Shown here: one piece after another, positions 1-8,517 of the stretch
Layout of the letters: the number at the start of each line of letters is the position of its first letter
Numbering within the stretch: position 1 is the first letter of the stretch
Origin: Anaerolineae bacterium
GTDB taxonomy: Bacteria > Chloroflexota > Anaerolineae > 4572-78 > J111
Length of the DNA: 26,501 nt
Reading direction: 5' to 3'
Assembly: GCA_020433785.1 (NCBI GenBank)
Contig: JAGRCC010000372.1
Span: 1 to 26,501, forward strand
The notes under the pieces: model-generated
Seen by the model: the letters and a program-made list of their open reading frames with translations, nothing else
What the model was told of the DNA's origin: nothing
Database searches by the model: none
Program-made: the position numbers and the translations under genes

Positions 1-2
1 GC

Positions 3-1310
3 TTTTGGTGGGACGAAATGTTTACCCTGAGAGATACGGCTTTCCCCTTTACATTTCGTTACCTTGTTGATCTTAACCCGGTTTCATTCATACTCATTCA
101 TATGGTATTCAACATTTTTCATGTTAATGAGTGGAATGCCAGAGTGGTACCGGCGTTGATAGGGATTGCCACAATCCCCTTCCTTTATTTTCCGGTGAGG
201 AAAATATTTGGTTCAGCAACAGCTCTCGTGGTTAGTCTATCGTTGGCAATTGCTCCCTGGCACATTTACTGGTCGCAAAGTGCTCGCTTCTATACCGCAC
301 TTCTTCTTTTTTATTCATTGGGTATGCTCTATTTCTACATTGGGCTTGAAGAAGATCGCCTCGGTTATTTGCTAATGTCGTTAGTCTGGTTTGGATTGGC
401 CGTAAATGAGCGATTGACGGCACTCCTTTTTGTGCCGGTCATCACCGCTTATATTGGACTTCTTGTTATTTTGCCCATCGAAAAACCTCGTGGATTTAAC
501 GTTCGCAATTTAGCTGTCTTCATTATTCCTGGCGCAATTGGAGCCGTAGGTTTAGGCTGGAAATTCCTAATTAATCCATATATCTGGTTCAAAATGTTTG
601 GATGGACGAATAGTAATCCGATTTGGATTATGGGTGGCGTTGTTTTCTATGTTGGGGTACCGGTTGTATGTATAGCACTACTAGCGGCTTTATACAAGAT
701 CAGCCAGAAAGATCGGGCTGGATTGTACTTTTTGCTCGGTGCGGTTGTTCCTCTTATTGCCGTTATGATGCTTTCACTTATTCAGTATTCAGCAAACCGA
801 TATGTTTTTATGACGTTAACAAGTTGGGTGATCTTATCCAGTATTGCCGCCATTGAGGTTCTTAAAAAAACGGCGAAAAGAGATAAACTTTTATCGATGG
901 CAGTTCTGGTCGTACTGATAGTGGTTCCGATGACCGAAAATATGCTCTACTACAAATACCAGAATGGCAATAGAGATAATTGGAAACAAGCTTTCGCCTT
1001 GGTTGATAAATTGAGTGGTGAGAAAGATATTATTATTACCTCAAATGCGCTTATTGCGGATTATTACCTTGAAGAAAATACCATTAGTTTGGAAACGTTA
1101 GATTTGAATACCCTCTATAAATATGATGAGCGAATTTGGTTTGTTGAAGATATGAATGTGGAGGACAAATGGCCAGAGGCCCATGAATGGTTCAAAAACC
1201 ACGCTCAATTGGTGGAAAATTTAGACGTACATGTACGAGCTAGAAACTTCAAAATGCGGATTTATATGTATGATCAAAAATACCCCTCACATATGCAAGT
1301 ATCGGACTAA
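3..1310 (+). CDS. GT-C family membrane glycosyltransferase (GT39/ArnT-like), 5' end cut by window
   Basis: Polytopic membrane protein of the GT-C fold, which transfers a sugar from a polyprenyl-phosphate donor on the outer face of the membrane. The reading frame is open from base 3. Before the first ATG (18) it already reads FWWDE, which matches the conserved acidic motif of the first extracytoplasmic loop in GT39/ArnT-like enzymes. The real start is therefore upstream of the window, and the ATG at 18 is internal. Many hydrophobic segments follow, with an IAPWHIYWSQSARFYT stretch typical of the family (RFYT-type motif after a W-x-S-Q-x-x-R pattern). A soluble C-terminal part of about 110 residues follows the last membrane segment. 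The next gene, a GT2 enzyme that could make the lipid-linked sugar donor, lies 44 bp downstream on the same strand. The sugar is not predictable. The family call is fairly firm and the substrate is unknown. Confidence 0.8.
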   Translation, partial: FWWDEMFTLRDTAFPFTFRYLVDLNPVSFILIHMVFNIFHVNEWNARVVPALIGIATIPFLYFPVRKIFGSATALVVSLSLAIAPWHIYWSQSARFYTALLLFYSLGMLYFYIGLEEDRLGYLLMSLVWFGLAVNERLTALLFVPVITAYIGLLVILPIEKPRGFNVRNLAVFIIPGAIGAVGLGWKFLINPYIWFKMFGWTNSNPIWIMGGVVFYVGVPVVCIALLAALYKISQKDRAGLYFLLGAVVPLIAVMMLSLIQYSANRYVFMTLTSWVILSSIAAIEVLKKTAKRDKLLSMAVLVVLIVVPMTENMLYYKYQNGNRDNWKQAFALVDKLSGEKDIIITSNALIADYYLEENTISLETLDLNTLYKYDERIWFVEDMNVEDKWPEAHEWFKNHAQLVENLDVHVRARNFKMRIYMYDQKYPSHMQVSD

Positions 1311-1354
1311 TTCCTACATAAAATTTTTATGTCAAATATTGTAAGGAGCTTAAT

Positions 1355-2458
1355 ATGATAACCACAAATCCAAAAGCAGCTCTAAAAGAAGTTGTACAAC
1401 AGCAGCCCTCAGATTCGTTGCGTCGAAGCGTAGATTACTCGAGCGAGAGCACCAAAGATATAACTGTCCACCAGCCGGTGTCGCAAGAGAACTTCGAGCC
1501 TACTATCGCGAAAATCGATGTATCAATTGTCATTCCTTTACTCAATGAAGTAAAGAATCTGGAAATTCTTTATTCAAAATTAACCGATGCTCTGGATAAA
1601 CTTGAGCAATCTTCCGAGATCATCTTTATTGATGACGGTAGCACCGATGGCAGTTTTGAATTATTGAAGAAGTTTCAGGAACAAGATAATAGAGTTCGGG
1701 TTATCCGTTTCCGCCGCAATTTTGGGCAAACCGCGGCCTTCTCAGCCGGTTTCGATTATGCTCAGGGCGAAGTCATTATTACAATGGACGCCGACCTCCA
1801 AAATGACCCGGTTGATATCCCGCTTTTGTTGGCGGAAGTAGACAAAGGCTATGATGTGGTGAGCGGTTGGCGTATTAACCGGCAAGATACGTTTGTAACC
1901 AGAAAAATCCCTTCTCAAATGGCTAACTTTTTAATTTCAAGGTTAACTGGGGTTCAATTACATGATTACGGCTGTTCGCTTAAGGCTTACAGGAAGGATG
2001 TGGTCAAGAATATTCGTCTATATGGGGAATTACATCGATTTATCCCGGCTCTGGCCAGTTGGATGGGCGTGACCGTATCAGAAGTGCCTGTTAATCACCA
2101 CGCCAGGAAATTTGGTCAATCAAAATATGGACTGGGACGCATTATTAAAGTGATGTTGGACCTAATGACGGTTAAATTTCTATTAGATTATGCTACCCGC
2201 CCGATTCAAATATTCGGGTTTGCCGGCTTGTTATCTTTAATAGGAGGTGGTCTGATCGGCTTCTATTTAACCGTATTACGCCTTGTCTTTTTTCAGCCGC
2301 TTGGGGATCGGCCCATTTTGCTGTTAGCTATTCTGCTGGTCGTACTAGGCGTGCAACTCATTATTATGGGGCTGTTGGGTGAAATGATTATCCGCACCTA
2401 CCACGAGACCCAGGACAAACCGATTTACATGGTTAGAGAGACTTTAGGTACGGAGTAA
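1355..2458 (+). CDS. GT2 glycosyltransferase, polyprenyl-phosphate sugar synthase type (DPM1/GtrB/ArnC-like)
   Basis: Transfers a sugar from a nucleotide donor to polyprenyl phosphate on the cytoplasmic face. Visible features are the N-terminal GT-A core with SIVIPLLNE at about 57-65 and IDDGSTDGS at 92-100. The DxD metal/nucleotide motif is MDADLQNDP (Asp145 and Asp147), and HHARKFGQSKYG at 248-259 is typical of DPM1/GtrB enzymes. Two C-terminal membrane helices lie at about 286-308 and 319-342, as in GtrB and ArnC. The first 50 residues form a polar, low-complexity extension not usual in the family. The start is well supported: AAGGAG at 1343-1348 lies 6 nt before the ATG. It sits 44 bp after a GT-C transferase, and such pairs often work as lipid-sugar synthase plus user. 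A strong hairpin terminator follows 53 bp after the stop. Confidence 0.9.
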   Translation: MITTNPKAALKEVVQQQPSDSLRRSVDYSSESTKDITVHQPVSQENFEPTIAKIDVSIVIPLLNEVKNLEILYSKLTDALDKLEQSSEIIFIDDGSTDGSFELLKKFQEQDNRVRVIRFRRNFGQTAAFSAGFDYAQGEVIITMDADLQNDPVDIPLLLAEVDKGYDVVSGWRINRQDTFVTRKIPSQMANFLISRLTGVQLHDYGCSLKAYRKDVVKNIRLYGELHRFIPALASWMGVTVSEVPVNHHARKFGQSKYGLGRIIKVMLDLMTVKFLLDYATRPIQIFGFAGLLSLIGGGLIGFYLTVLRLVFFQPLGDRPILLLAILLVVLGVQLIIMGLLGEMIIRTYHETQDKPIYMVRETLGTE

Positions 2459-2511
2459 CGATTGCAATAGATGAGTAAGTGGTAGTACGATTTGGTTCGT
2501 GGTAGGTGTTG

Positions 2512-2550
2512 AAAAGGGCTGCCTTTAATTTGGCAGCCCTTTTCATTTTT
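2512..2550 (+). terminator. Intrinsic terminator, likely bidirectional
   Basis: A perfect 12-bp stem (2512-2523 with 2532-2543, AAAAGGGCTGCC and its complement) closes an 8-nt loop. A T-rich stretch follows on the + strand. It lies between the convergent ends of the GT2 gene (stop 2458) and the glycosidase gene (stop 2597). The A/T ends of the stem give U-runs on either strand, so it can stop transcription from both sides. Confidence 0.9.
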
Positions 2551-2596
2551 GTGATTTCTATTGCGACCCAGCGGAAAGCTAATTAATACTCAGCTC

Positions 2597-4420
2597 TTAA
2601 CACTCTCCGTGATGGCTCAATATTGGCAAGTAAATGAAATGGAGAGCGCTATCAATAATCTTTTTGGTAGCGATAAGCTGGTCATTTAACTTCGAGGTTT
2701 CTAAGGTATCTTTTATCATAAAATCTCCGGTATACCCCATAGCTTGAACAACCGTTTTATTGAGCACTTGGAGAACAATATCTTCTGTAAATTCAGGGTA
2801 AGCTAAGGTAACTTGCCCGCCGCTGGTGGTGATTTCCGTGGACGAGAGCACCGAACCCACTTTAGGATCGTACCATTCAACCTTATAACTCCCGGCCGGT
2901 AAATCGACCTTCACTGTTCCGGCCTGCCGTGTTTGCCCCGGATTCAATAGAAAATAGGTCACATACCCTTCGCCTGATTTACTTCGCGTGCTGTAGCTGC
3001 CTGGACCCGACTTTACAAACGATCCATTTGGGTCCATTTCGTTAATATTCATCGGCAGCCTCTCGATAAACTGTCTCAGACGCTGCTGATCGGCCATAAC
3101 ATTCAACACGGCCTGATTTGGCGGATCGGTAAATTCGATCCAGGTGGCCTCACTCGACCCCGACCCACCATAGGTGAACATTCGCCAAAAGGTCCGCCGG
3201 TATGAAATCCGATTGGCTCCATTACGGATGGCCTCATCACTCCAGAGCTCTCCCTCTTCGCCGCCCCGAACTAACTCATTCATAATCGTTGGTTTATTCC
3301 AATTTGATGCTGGCAACTCATTTGTCTGGTGCAGAAATCCAATATCTACCTCGGTATTTTGCCAGACACCCTCAGATAACCCAACCGGTAAGTCATAAGC
3401 ATCAGCCTGATATATCCAGGGGATATATTTACTATTGGCTTGATTGGCAAAGCTGCTTGCTGAGTTTGAATGTTCCATCTCGTTGCCAATTTCCCAATAG
3501 ACGTTGGGAAAGCCAGAAAATCGGGCAACAATATTCTTAATATAATTTTGTTTAGCCTTCTCATCACCCGATTCCCAAACATTAAATAGGTGTTTATCCC
3601 CATCCGTATCATAGTCCCAACCAGGTGGAATGCGTGACCAAGTGTCGAAAAAGTTCACTTGCGCATAAATACCTCTGGTTAACATTTCGCGGATTAACCA
3701 CTCTTGCCGGTGTAGCCAGCTTAGATCCCAAGAGAGTTTATCATTTTCAAGGGGGAAAAGGGCCATTTTTAGTAGCAATCCATTATGATCATACGATTCT
3801 AGGCGGTTAAGGTATAAGATGAATTCAGCATTGTTAGTACAACTTTGATTCGATTGTCCCCATTTTGACGATGGACCGATTGATTCGGCATCTATCCAGT
3901 TAGCGCCCCACCAATAATGAGGGATGCCATCATCGTGAATGAGATAGCGGGGATTATCAGGGTCTACATGGACGTGTCCATGATTTTTGGGGTTAATCGA
4001 TTTAGTGACGGTGAAACTGCCGCTTCCCCCCGAGCTGTTATCCGACCAGGTATAACTGTACGTCCAGGTCCCCTGTTCATCCGGCATAAACCGAAGTTTC
4101 CAGACATTACCCGTTTGTTTTCCATTGCCGTCCCCATCGTAAAACCCAATGACGTTGAATTGTTTGCCGGAAGGAGCGCGGAACGTTGCTCTCAATTCGA
4201 TCTCTGTAAAATCAAAGGGGTTTGAATAACTCTTGTTATTTTTTATGGCTACTTCCCAAGGTTCGTACAATCCCACTTGAGACTGAGCCCAAATCGGTTG
4301 GCTTGTCAGGCCGAGGGTGACTAAGCCGATAACTAAAACAAAAAACAGCCGAAAATAGATGCGACTGTGAGTGGGCGTTTTAGTATGGAAGGGGCCTTTC
4401 ATTGTAATATAGTCAGACAT
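2597..4420 (-). CDS. Secreted glycoside hydrolase-like protein with DUF5060 and DUF4038-type domains
   Basis: Probably an exported glycosidase acting on the surface or released polysaccharide. Residues 1-45 carry a basic N-region, a hydrophobic core (about 22-40) and a likely signal peptidase site after IWA. Residues 50-140 form a beta domain of DUF5060 type, starting with WEVAIK. The central domain (about 150-450) looks like a TIM-barrel hydrolase of the apiosidase/DUF4038 kind. VYWEIGNE puts a putative acid/base at Glu314, and PTIMNE puts a putative nucleophile at Glu382. A C-terminal beta domain (about 465-555) follows. The last 15 residues hold FIYLPIL, like the YLPLV tails I associate with exported Chloroflexota proteins (recollection, not checked). 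AAGGAG (4426-4431) lies 5 nt before the ATG at 4420; Met7 is an alternative start. Substrate unknown. Confidence 0.8.
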   Translation of the reverse strand: MSDYITMKGPFHTKTPTHSRIYFRLFFVLVIGLVTLGLTSQPIWAQSQVGLYEPWEVAIKNNKSYSNPFDFTEIELRATFRAPSGKQFNVIGFYDGDGNGKQTGNVWKLRFMPDEQGTWTYSYTWSDNSSGGSGSFTVTKSINPKNHGHVHVDPDNPRYLIHDDGIPHYWWGANWIDAESIGPSSKWGQSNQSCTNNAEFILYLNRLESYDHNGLLLKMALFPLENDKLSWDLSWLHRQEWLIREMLTRGIYAQVNFFDTWSRIPPGWDYDTDGDKHLFNVWESGDEKAKQNYIKNIVARFSGFPNVYWEIGNEMEHSNSASSFANQANSKYIPWIYQADAYDLPVGLSEGVWQNTEVDIGFLHQTNELPASNWNKPTIMNELVRGGEEGELWSDEAIRNGANRISYRRTFWRMFTYGGSGSSEATWIEFTDPPNQAVLNVMADQQRLRQFIERLPMNINEMDPNGSFVKSGPGSYSTRSKSGEGYVTYFLLNPGQTRQAGTVKVDLPAGSYKVEWYDPKVGSVLSSTEITTSGGQVTLAYPEFTEDIVLQVLNKTVVQAMGYTGDFMIKDTLETSKLNDQLIATKKIIDSALHFIYLPILSHHGEC

Positions 4421-4905
4421 TTTTTCTCCTTGTTGGCTGTTAGGCAGTCGTGGATCTTCTTATAAATTTAGTAGAAAACTCCAGCCAGACGTGCTGCTTA
4501 CTCTTGATAACCTCAGAGTTTTCTGTAGTTCTTGTTTCTTTAGACCCAAGTGTATGTTATAGAGGGGGTGTCGGTCAATAGGATAAGTGAGCCAAGTGAT
4601 TAATACGCAGGTAATTCTGGCAATTTTCTTTGGGAAAACAGACTGGCCCAGTTTTAGCTATTCTGATGGCGCTGCCGCAGATTAGCAGAACTGGACCAGT
4701 CCTAGGCCAAATTAAAAATTGCTGAGGTCATTCCGGGGTAATTAGTCGTAAGCTAAACTCATGTAAGTTTGAGCAACCTGTGCTCTGAAGTTCATTTCCT
4801 CAATGCCGGAGCATTGTGATTTAAAATTACGGATAAAAAAGTTTGTTTTTAATTGACGCTAGAATGGGCCGGACTAAAAATCAGTCGCGGTGGTAGAGCT
4901 ATGCG
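4421..4905. other. Intergenic region between the glycosidase gene and the aminotransferase gene
   Basis: This 485-bp AT-rich gap contains no convincing gene. It must hold the leftward promoter of the glycosidase gene. TTGACC (rc of 4573-4578) and TATAAC (rc of 4556-4561) are visible on the minus strand but only 11 nt apart, so I do not call a promoter. A weak stem (4869-4890) lies 16 nt after the aminotransferase stop and lacks a T-tract. The main structure is the inverted repeat at 4641-4701, listed separately. Confidence 0.6.
4641..4701. repeat. Imperfect inverted repeat with 24/25-nt arms
   Basis: The left arm (4641-4665) and right arm (4678-4701) are reverse complements at about 21 of 25 aligned columns. 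The outermost 13 nt match at 12 positions, and a 12-nt loop separates the arms. No T-tract follows on either side, so it is a poor terminator. It could be a small palindromic mobile element (MITE/REP-like) or a structured RNA in the leader of the glycosidase gene. Which of these cannot be decided from one copy. Confidence 0.6.
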
Positions 4906-6066
4906 CTAGACGCTCACTTGCACTGGGGCGCTGGTTAAAGCCTTGATGGCCTCGACAATATACTCAATAGCTTCCGCTCCCATACTAGGGAACAACGGCA
5001 ACGTAACTTCTCGTCGAGAAATCTCTTCGGTAAACGGCAGCATCCCTTCCGCATAGCCAAACTTTTCTCGATAGTAGCTGAATAAATGAATCGGTGGATA
5101 ATGCATGCTTGTTTGAATGCCCCGCTCTTTCATTTCCGCCCGAAATTGATTGCTGTTAATGCCGGCTTGAAGCAGAATGGGAAAAATATGGTAGGATGAG
5201 TTGCCCCTATAATTAGGGCTAAACGGAACGGTAATCTCCTCGAGTGGGACGAGCCTATCTTGATAGATTGCCACCATGTCTTTTCTTAACGAATTGTTGC
5301 GCTCCAGTTTTTGCAGTTGTACCAGTCCCATAGCCGCTCGCATTTCGTCCAGGCGATAGTTGTAGCCCAGGTCGACAACGTCATAGGAGTAGGCATGCCC
5401 CTTGTGTCTGTCCCAGGTTAAGGAGGTCATTCCGTGAGAGCGAATACGTCTGATCTTTTCGGCCAGATCGTCATTATCGGTCACGATCATGCCACCTTCC
5501 CCGGTGGTCATATTCTTATTTGAGAAGAAGCTAAAGCAACCAATATCGCCGAATGTACCAAGAGATTTGCCATTGAGCGTGGCTCCCGGCGCGTGGGCCA
5601 CGTCTTCTATAATGTAGAGATTATGCTCGTTGGCTATCTGCACAATTCGATCCATGTCACAGGGATAGCCGGCGTAATGGACCACCGTAATCGCCTTGGT
5701 GTTGGGCGTGATTTTGTCTGAGATGCTATCCGGCGAAATGTTTAAATCATCGTAGCCGGCCACATCCGCAAAAACCGGAGTAGCCCCGGTATACAGAATC
5801 GCGTTGGCGGTAGCCACGAACGTTAGAGACGGGCAAATGACCTCATCTCCGGTGGTAACGCCCAGAACTTGTTGGGCGATATGCAGGGCGGCGGTGCAAT
5901 TTGAGACCGCGAAGGCGTGCTTCACCCCAATGTACTTGGCAAAAGCGGTCTCAAATTGCTGGGTCACTTCTCCCATTGTCAACCACTTTGATTTCAGCAC
6001 TTCGGCAACCGCCTCAATTTCAGCTGGCCCTAAATCAATATCTGCGAGTGGAATTTGTTGGTGCAT
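4906..6066 (-). CDS. DegT/DnrJ/EryC1/StrS family PLP-dependent sugar aminotransferase
   Basis: Transfers an amino group, usually from glutamate, to a keto-sugar nucleotide to give an amino sugar for the glycan repeat. It has the fold-type I pattern of the family. FAVSNCTAALH (52-62) is the cofactor phosphate-binding region, IIEDVAHAPGA holds Asp155 that pairs with the pyridine nitrogen, and FFSNKNMTTGEGG holds the PLP lysine, Lys184. Its 386 residues fit the family. The frame can be read back to a TTG at 6081, but that codon directly abuts the preceding stop and overlaps the GAGG ribosome site. The ATG at 6066, 9 nt after GAGG, is the better start. It lies at the end of a leftward operon, 15 bp behind a sugar-1-phosphate nucleotidyltransferase. 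The exact sugar is not predictable. Confidence 0.93.
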   Translation of the reverse strand: MHQQIPLADIDLGPAEIEAVAEVLKSKWLTMGEVTQQFETAFAKYIGVKHAFAVSNCTAALHIAQQVLGVTTGDEVICPSLTFVATANAILYTGATPVFADVAGYDDLNISPDSISDKITPNTKAITVVHYAGYPCDMDRIVQIANEHNLYIIEDVAHAPGATLNGKSLGTFGDIGCFSFFSNKNMTTGEGGMIVTDNDDLAEKIRRIRSHGMTSLTWDRHKGHAYSYDVVDLGYNYRLDEMRAAMGLVQLQKLERNNSLRKDMVAIYQDRLVPLEEITVPFSPNYRGNSSYHIFPILLQAGINSNQFRAEMKERGIQTSMHYPPIHLFSYYREKFGYAEGMLPFTEEISRREVTLPLFPSMGAEAIEYIVEAIKALTSAPVQVSV

Positions 6067-6081
6067 TAGATAAATCCTCAA

Positions 6082-6798
6082 TTAGTCTTGTTTTAACAAC
6101 TCGGGTTTCATTTTTTCAAAGGTTTCGACAGCCATTGCATAGTCGTCGTGACGACCAATATCAAGCCAATATTCATCGGTAATATAACATTGTACTTTTT
6201 CGCCGCTTTCCATCAACTGTTTCACCAAGTCAGGAAAATCAAGCCGCTGGTTATAGGGAATCAGTTCCAAAACGTCCGGATCTAAAACATAAATACCCAT
6301 ACTAACTTGATAGTGCAGAGTAGGTTTCTCATCATACCCAATTAGGGTATCATCGCCATTGGTGCGGAGCACCCCGAAATCGATATAGACTTCTCGTTTG
6401 TGGGTAGCAATGGTGATCTTGGCTTTGTGACTTTTATGAAACTCAACCAGCTTCCGGTAATTGATGGTGGTTAGGGTATCGCCGTTCATAACCAGAAAGG
6501 GTTCGGACTGTTTGGGGATGAGCGATAGCGACCCGGCTGTTCCCAGCGGGTGCTCTTCGCGCACGTAGTTTAATTCTACACCTTCAGGGAGTTCATAGCT
6601 ATGTTTAAAGTAGGCCTGCATCAGTTCAGCCAGGTAACCGACCGACAAAATAACGTCATTGAAGCCATAATGGGCCAACTGCTTGATAATGGTATCTAAA
6701 ATGGGTTTATCGCCAATAGGCAGCATGGGTTTAGGAAATACGGTTGTGTAGGGAGCAAGTCTGGTTCCTTTTCCGCCGGCTAAAATTATTGCGTTCAT
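6082..6798 (-). CDS. Sugar-1-phosphate nucleotidyltransferase (RmlA/ManC-like NTP_transferase)
   Basis: Activates a sugar-1-phosphate with an NTP to give the NDP-sugar. The signature loop is at the very N-terminus: LAGGKGTRLAPYT (6-18), then the substrate lysine in FPKPMLPIG (21-29). EEHPLGTAGSL (81-91) and the metal-binding NGD (105-107) follow, and YWLDIGRHDDY (210-220) carries the second metal-binding Asp. At 238 residues it is a short catalytic-domain-only form without a C-terminal left-handed helix, as in glucose-1-phosphate or mannose-1-phosphate enzymes of surface-glycan loci. AGGAG lies 11 nt before the ATG, a rather long spacing. It is followed directly by the aminotransferase gene, so the product may feed amino-sugar synthesis. 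Nucleotide and sugar specificity cannot be assigned. Confidence 0.92.
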   Translation of the reverse strand: MNAIILAGGKGTRLAPYTTVFPKPMLPIGDKPILDTIIKQLAHYGFNDVILSVGYLAELMQAYFKHSYELPEGVELNYVREEHPLGTAGSLSLIPKQSEPFLVMNGDTLTTINYRKLVEFHKSHKAKITIATHKREVYIDFGVLRTNGDDTLIGYDEKPTLHYQVSMGIYVLDPDVLELIPYNQRLDFPDLVKQLMESGEKVQCYITDEYWLDIGRHDDYAMAVETFEKMKPELLKQD

Positions 6799-6854
6799 AA
6801 TTGTGAATTCTCCTAATGATTTTGTATAGCTGATTTATTAGAATCTTGATGAAG

Positions 6855-8399
6855 CTATTTCTGCGAAAAACGCATTCTTAACTTTTCTTGAAATACCTCT
6901 GAAATTGGCAAATTTTCGATCAATTTGGTTACCGCCTCATGTTTCCTGATAAGAATAAAAATCAAACTGTAAAGTATTGAAAAGATAACAAATCGTACCG
7001 CTGTAGTGAGAAGATCATTCCAAAGGTTTGTTGTAGTTGCATACCATAAATGGTCAAGAGTGATAGTTAAAACTAACAAATAACAAAAAGGACAATAGAT
7101 GAGAAGTAGTAGGTTGAAAACTTCTTTGAATTTGGCCTGAAATTGTTTTAGCGTATACCAGATCATTACCGAACTGAACACAAAATAACTAATACCTGTG
7201 CCATAGGCTACGCCGTCGATGTTCCAGCCGATGCGAATAAAAACGTAATTAAGGAGCAGATTTAATAAAATTACGGGAATAATGATACCAGTAATATTAA
7301 GCTGTTTGTTAAGCCCAAAACAGACCGATACGGGCATGGTATACGTTGCAGTAAAAAACAAACTAAGCGTTAAAATTTTGACCACGTTGACGGAAGGTGC
7401 ATATTGCGTCAGATAATAGTCAATGGGTAAGTGGATGCCAAAATAAAGAGCAGCTAGTAGAAATGGCAGAAAGTAAGCCATAAGAATAGTTGGGTCGACT
7501 AGAAAGTTTTTAATACGGTTGATATCCTGAGTTTTGCCTAATTTTTCCATGAGCCGTGGTAGTGTAACTGACTCCACAGCCATTGGGACGGTAAAGACAA
7601 CTCCAATAGCAACGGTTGCAATCCCAAAAAATCCTAATGACTCCTCAGATAACATCGTAATGATGACTAATCTATCGACGCTTTCAAGTAACGTGATCAG
7701 GAAGAAAACGATGTTAATTGATAACCCTACTTTCATTAACTTCCAAAATAGCGGGAAAGATATCATCATCGGCGGTAACTTTTTTTCTACGGCCAAAATA
7801 TAGCCAAGATAAATTACGTCACTTAAGAATAGAGAAATAAATAAACCCCTTAAGCCGTAGTAGTACGTTAAGACTATACCTAAAATGGTGGCAGCGATAC
7901 CATAGAGCATCTCGGCCTGGCTGAGTAGGTAGATTTTTTTGTCAAGCTTGAGTTTATTAAGATAAAAAAGCTTGAGTTTATTGGTAATAACAATTAACCC
8001 TAGAAATAGGAGGAAATCCACATAAGGCGTGTCCCACGCGGTTGTCCTCAAATAAAATGAGGCTAAGATGAGTATCCCGCCGGCTGTTAAAGCCAGTAAC
8101 ATGTTAACCCCAAAAGCGGTGGTCATGATCCGTTCGGCCTGGTTCGCATCGTTTGCTCCACGGTGGTACGGCGCGTGAATTTGAATTGCTTCAAATGTCC
8201 CGAAATCAGAATAGGTCTGGTAATCCACTGCCAAATCAAAGGCATTTTTTAACCCATACGCTGCCGGCCCAAGTAGTTTTGCCACTACAATTCCGCCAAT
8301 GAGTTTAAAGAACATGCGCAGGTAAAGAGAAAAGGAGTAAAAAATGGATTGATTTAGAATTTGTTTTTCTTGCTTGGGTAAGTCTAATTGTTCTTCCAT
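6855..8399 (-). CDS. Wzx-type lipid-linked oligosaccharide flippase (MATE/MVF-like polysaccharide transporter)
   Basis: Moves the lipid-linked repeat unit across the cytoplasmic membrane. It is a highly hydrophobic protein with about 12-14 membrane segments. Near the N-terminus it carries the AKLLGPAAYGL pattern (40-50) typical of polysaccharide_synt/PST family exporters, and a basic C-terminal tail follows the last helix. Length (514 residues) is normal. The frame is open back to an ATG at 8468 (537 residues), but neither ATG has a good ribosome site. I prefer 8399 because the extra 23 residues do not look like the usual short N-terminus of the family. It stands between an acyltransferase gene and the nucleotidyltransferase gene in one leftward operon. 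The gene looks richer in A+T than the sugar-nucleotide genes, as is common for flippases. Confidence 0.88.
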   Translation of the reverse strand: MEEQLDLPKQEKQILNQSIFYSFSLYLRMFFKLIGGIVVAKLLGPAAYGLKNAFDLAVDYQTYSDFGTFEAIQIHAPYHRGANDANQAERIMTTAFGVNMLLALTAGGILILASFYLRTTAWDTPYVDFLLFLGLIVITNKLKLFYLNKLKLDKKIYLLSQAEMLYGIAATILGIVLTYYYGLRGLFISLFLSDVIYLGYILAVEKKLPPMMISFPLFWKLMKVGLSINIVFFLITLLESVDRLVIITMLSEESLGFFGIATVAIGVVFTVPMAVESVTLPRLMEKLGKTQDINRIKNFLVDPTILMAYFLPFLLAALYFGIHLPIDYYLTQYAPSVNVVKILTLSLFFTATYTMPVSVCFGLNKQLNITGIIIPVILLNLLLNYVFIRIGWNIDGVAYGTGISYFVFSSVMIWYTLKQFQAKFKEVFNLLLLIYCPFCYLLVLTITLDHLWYATTTNLWNDLLTTAVRFVIFSILYSLIFILIRKHEAVTKLIENLPISEVFQEKLRMRFSQK

Positions 8400-8517
8400 A
8401 GGATGACTTTCAGTTTGCCATCGAAATATTATTGGAAATATTTGTCTGGACCATATGCACAACTCCATTAATATGTTTGATGAAATGAATGAGTTCTAAT
8501 AAAAGCCATGAGGTATC

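Noticed and set aside
3174..4225. Rightward open frames inside the glycosidase gene
   Set aside because: They are antisense to a well-supported coding frame, lack ribosome sites and show no recognisable domains.
4556..4578. TTGACC and TATAAC on the minus strand as a promoter of the glycosidase gene
   Set aside because: The spacing is 11 nt, too short for a housekeeping sigma-factor promoter.
6067..6081. TTG start that would lengthen the aminotransferase by five residues
   Set aside because: It abuts the preceding stop and overlaps the GAGG that serves the ATG at 6066, so it is unlikely to be used.
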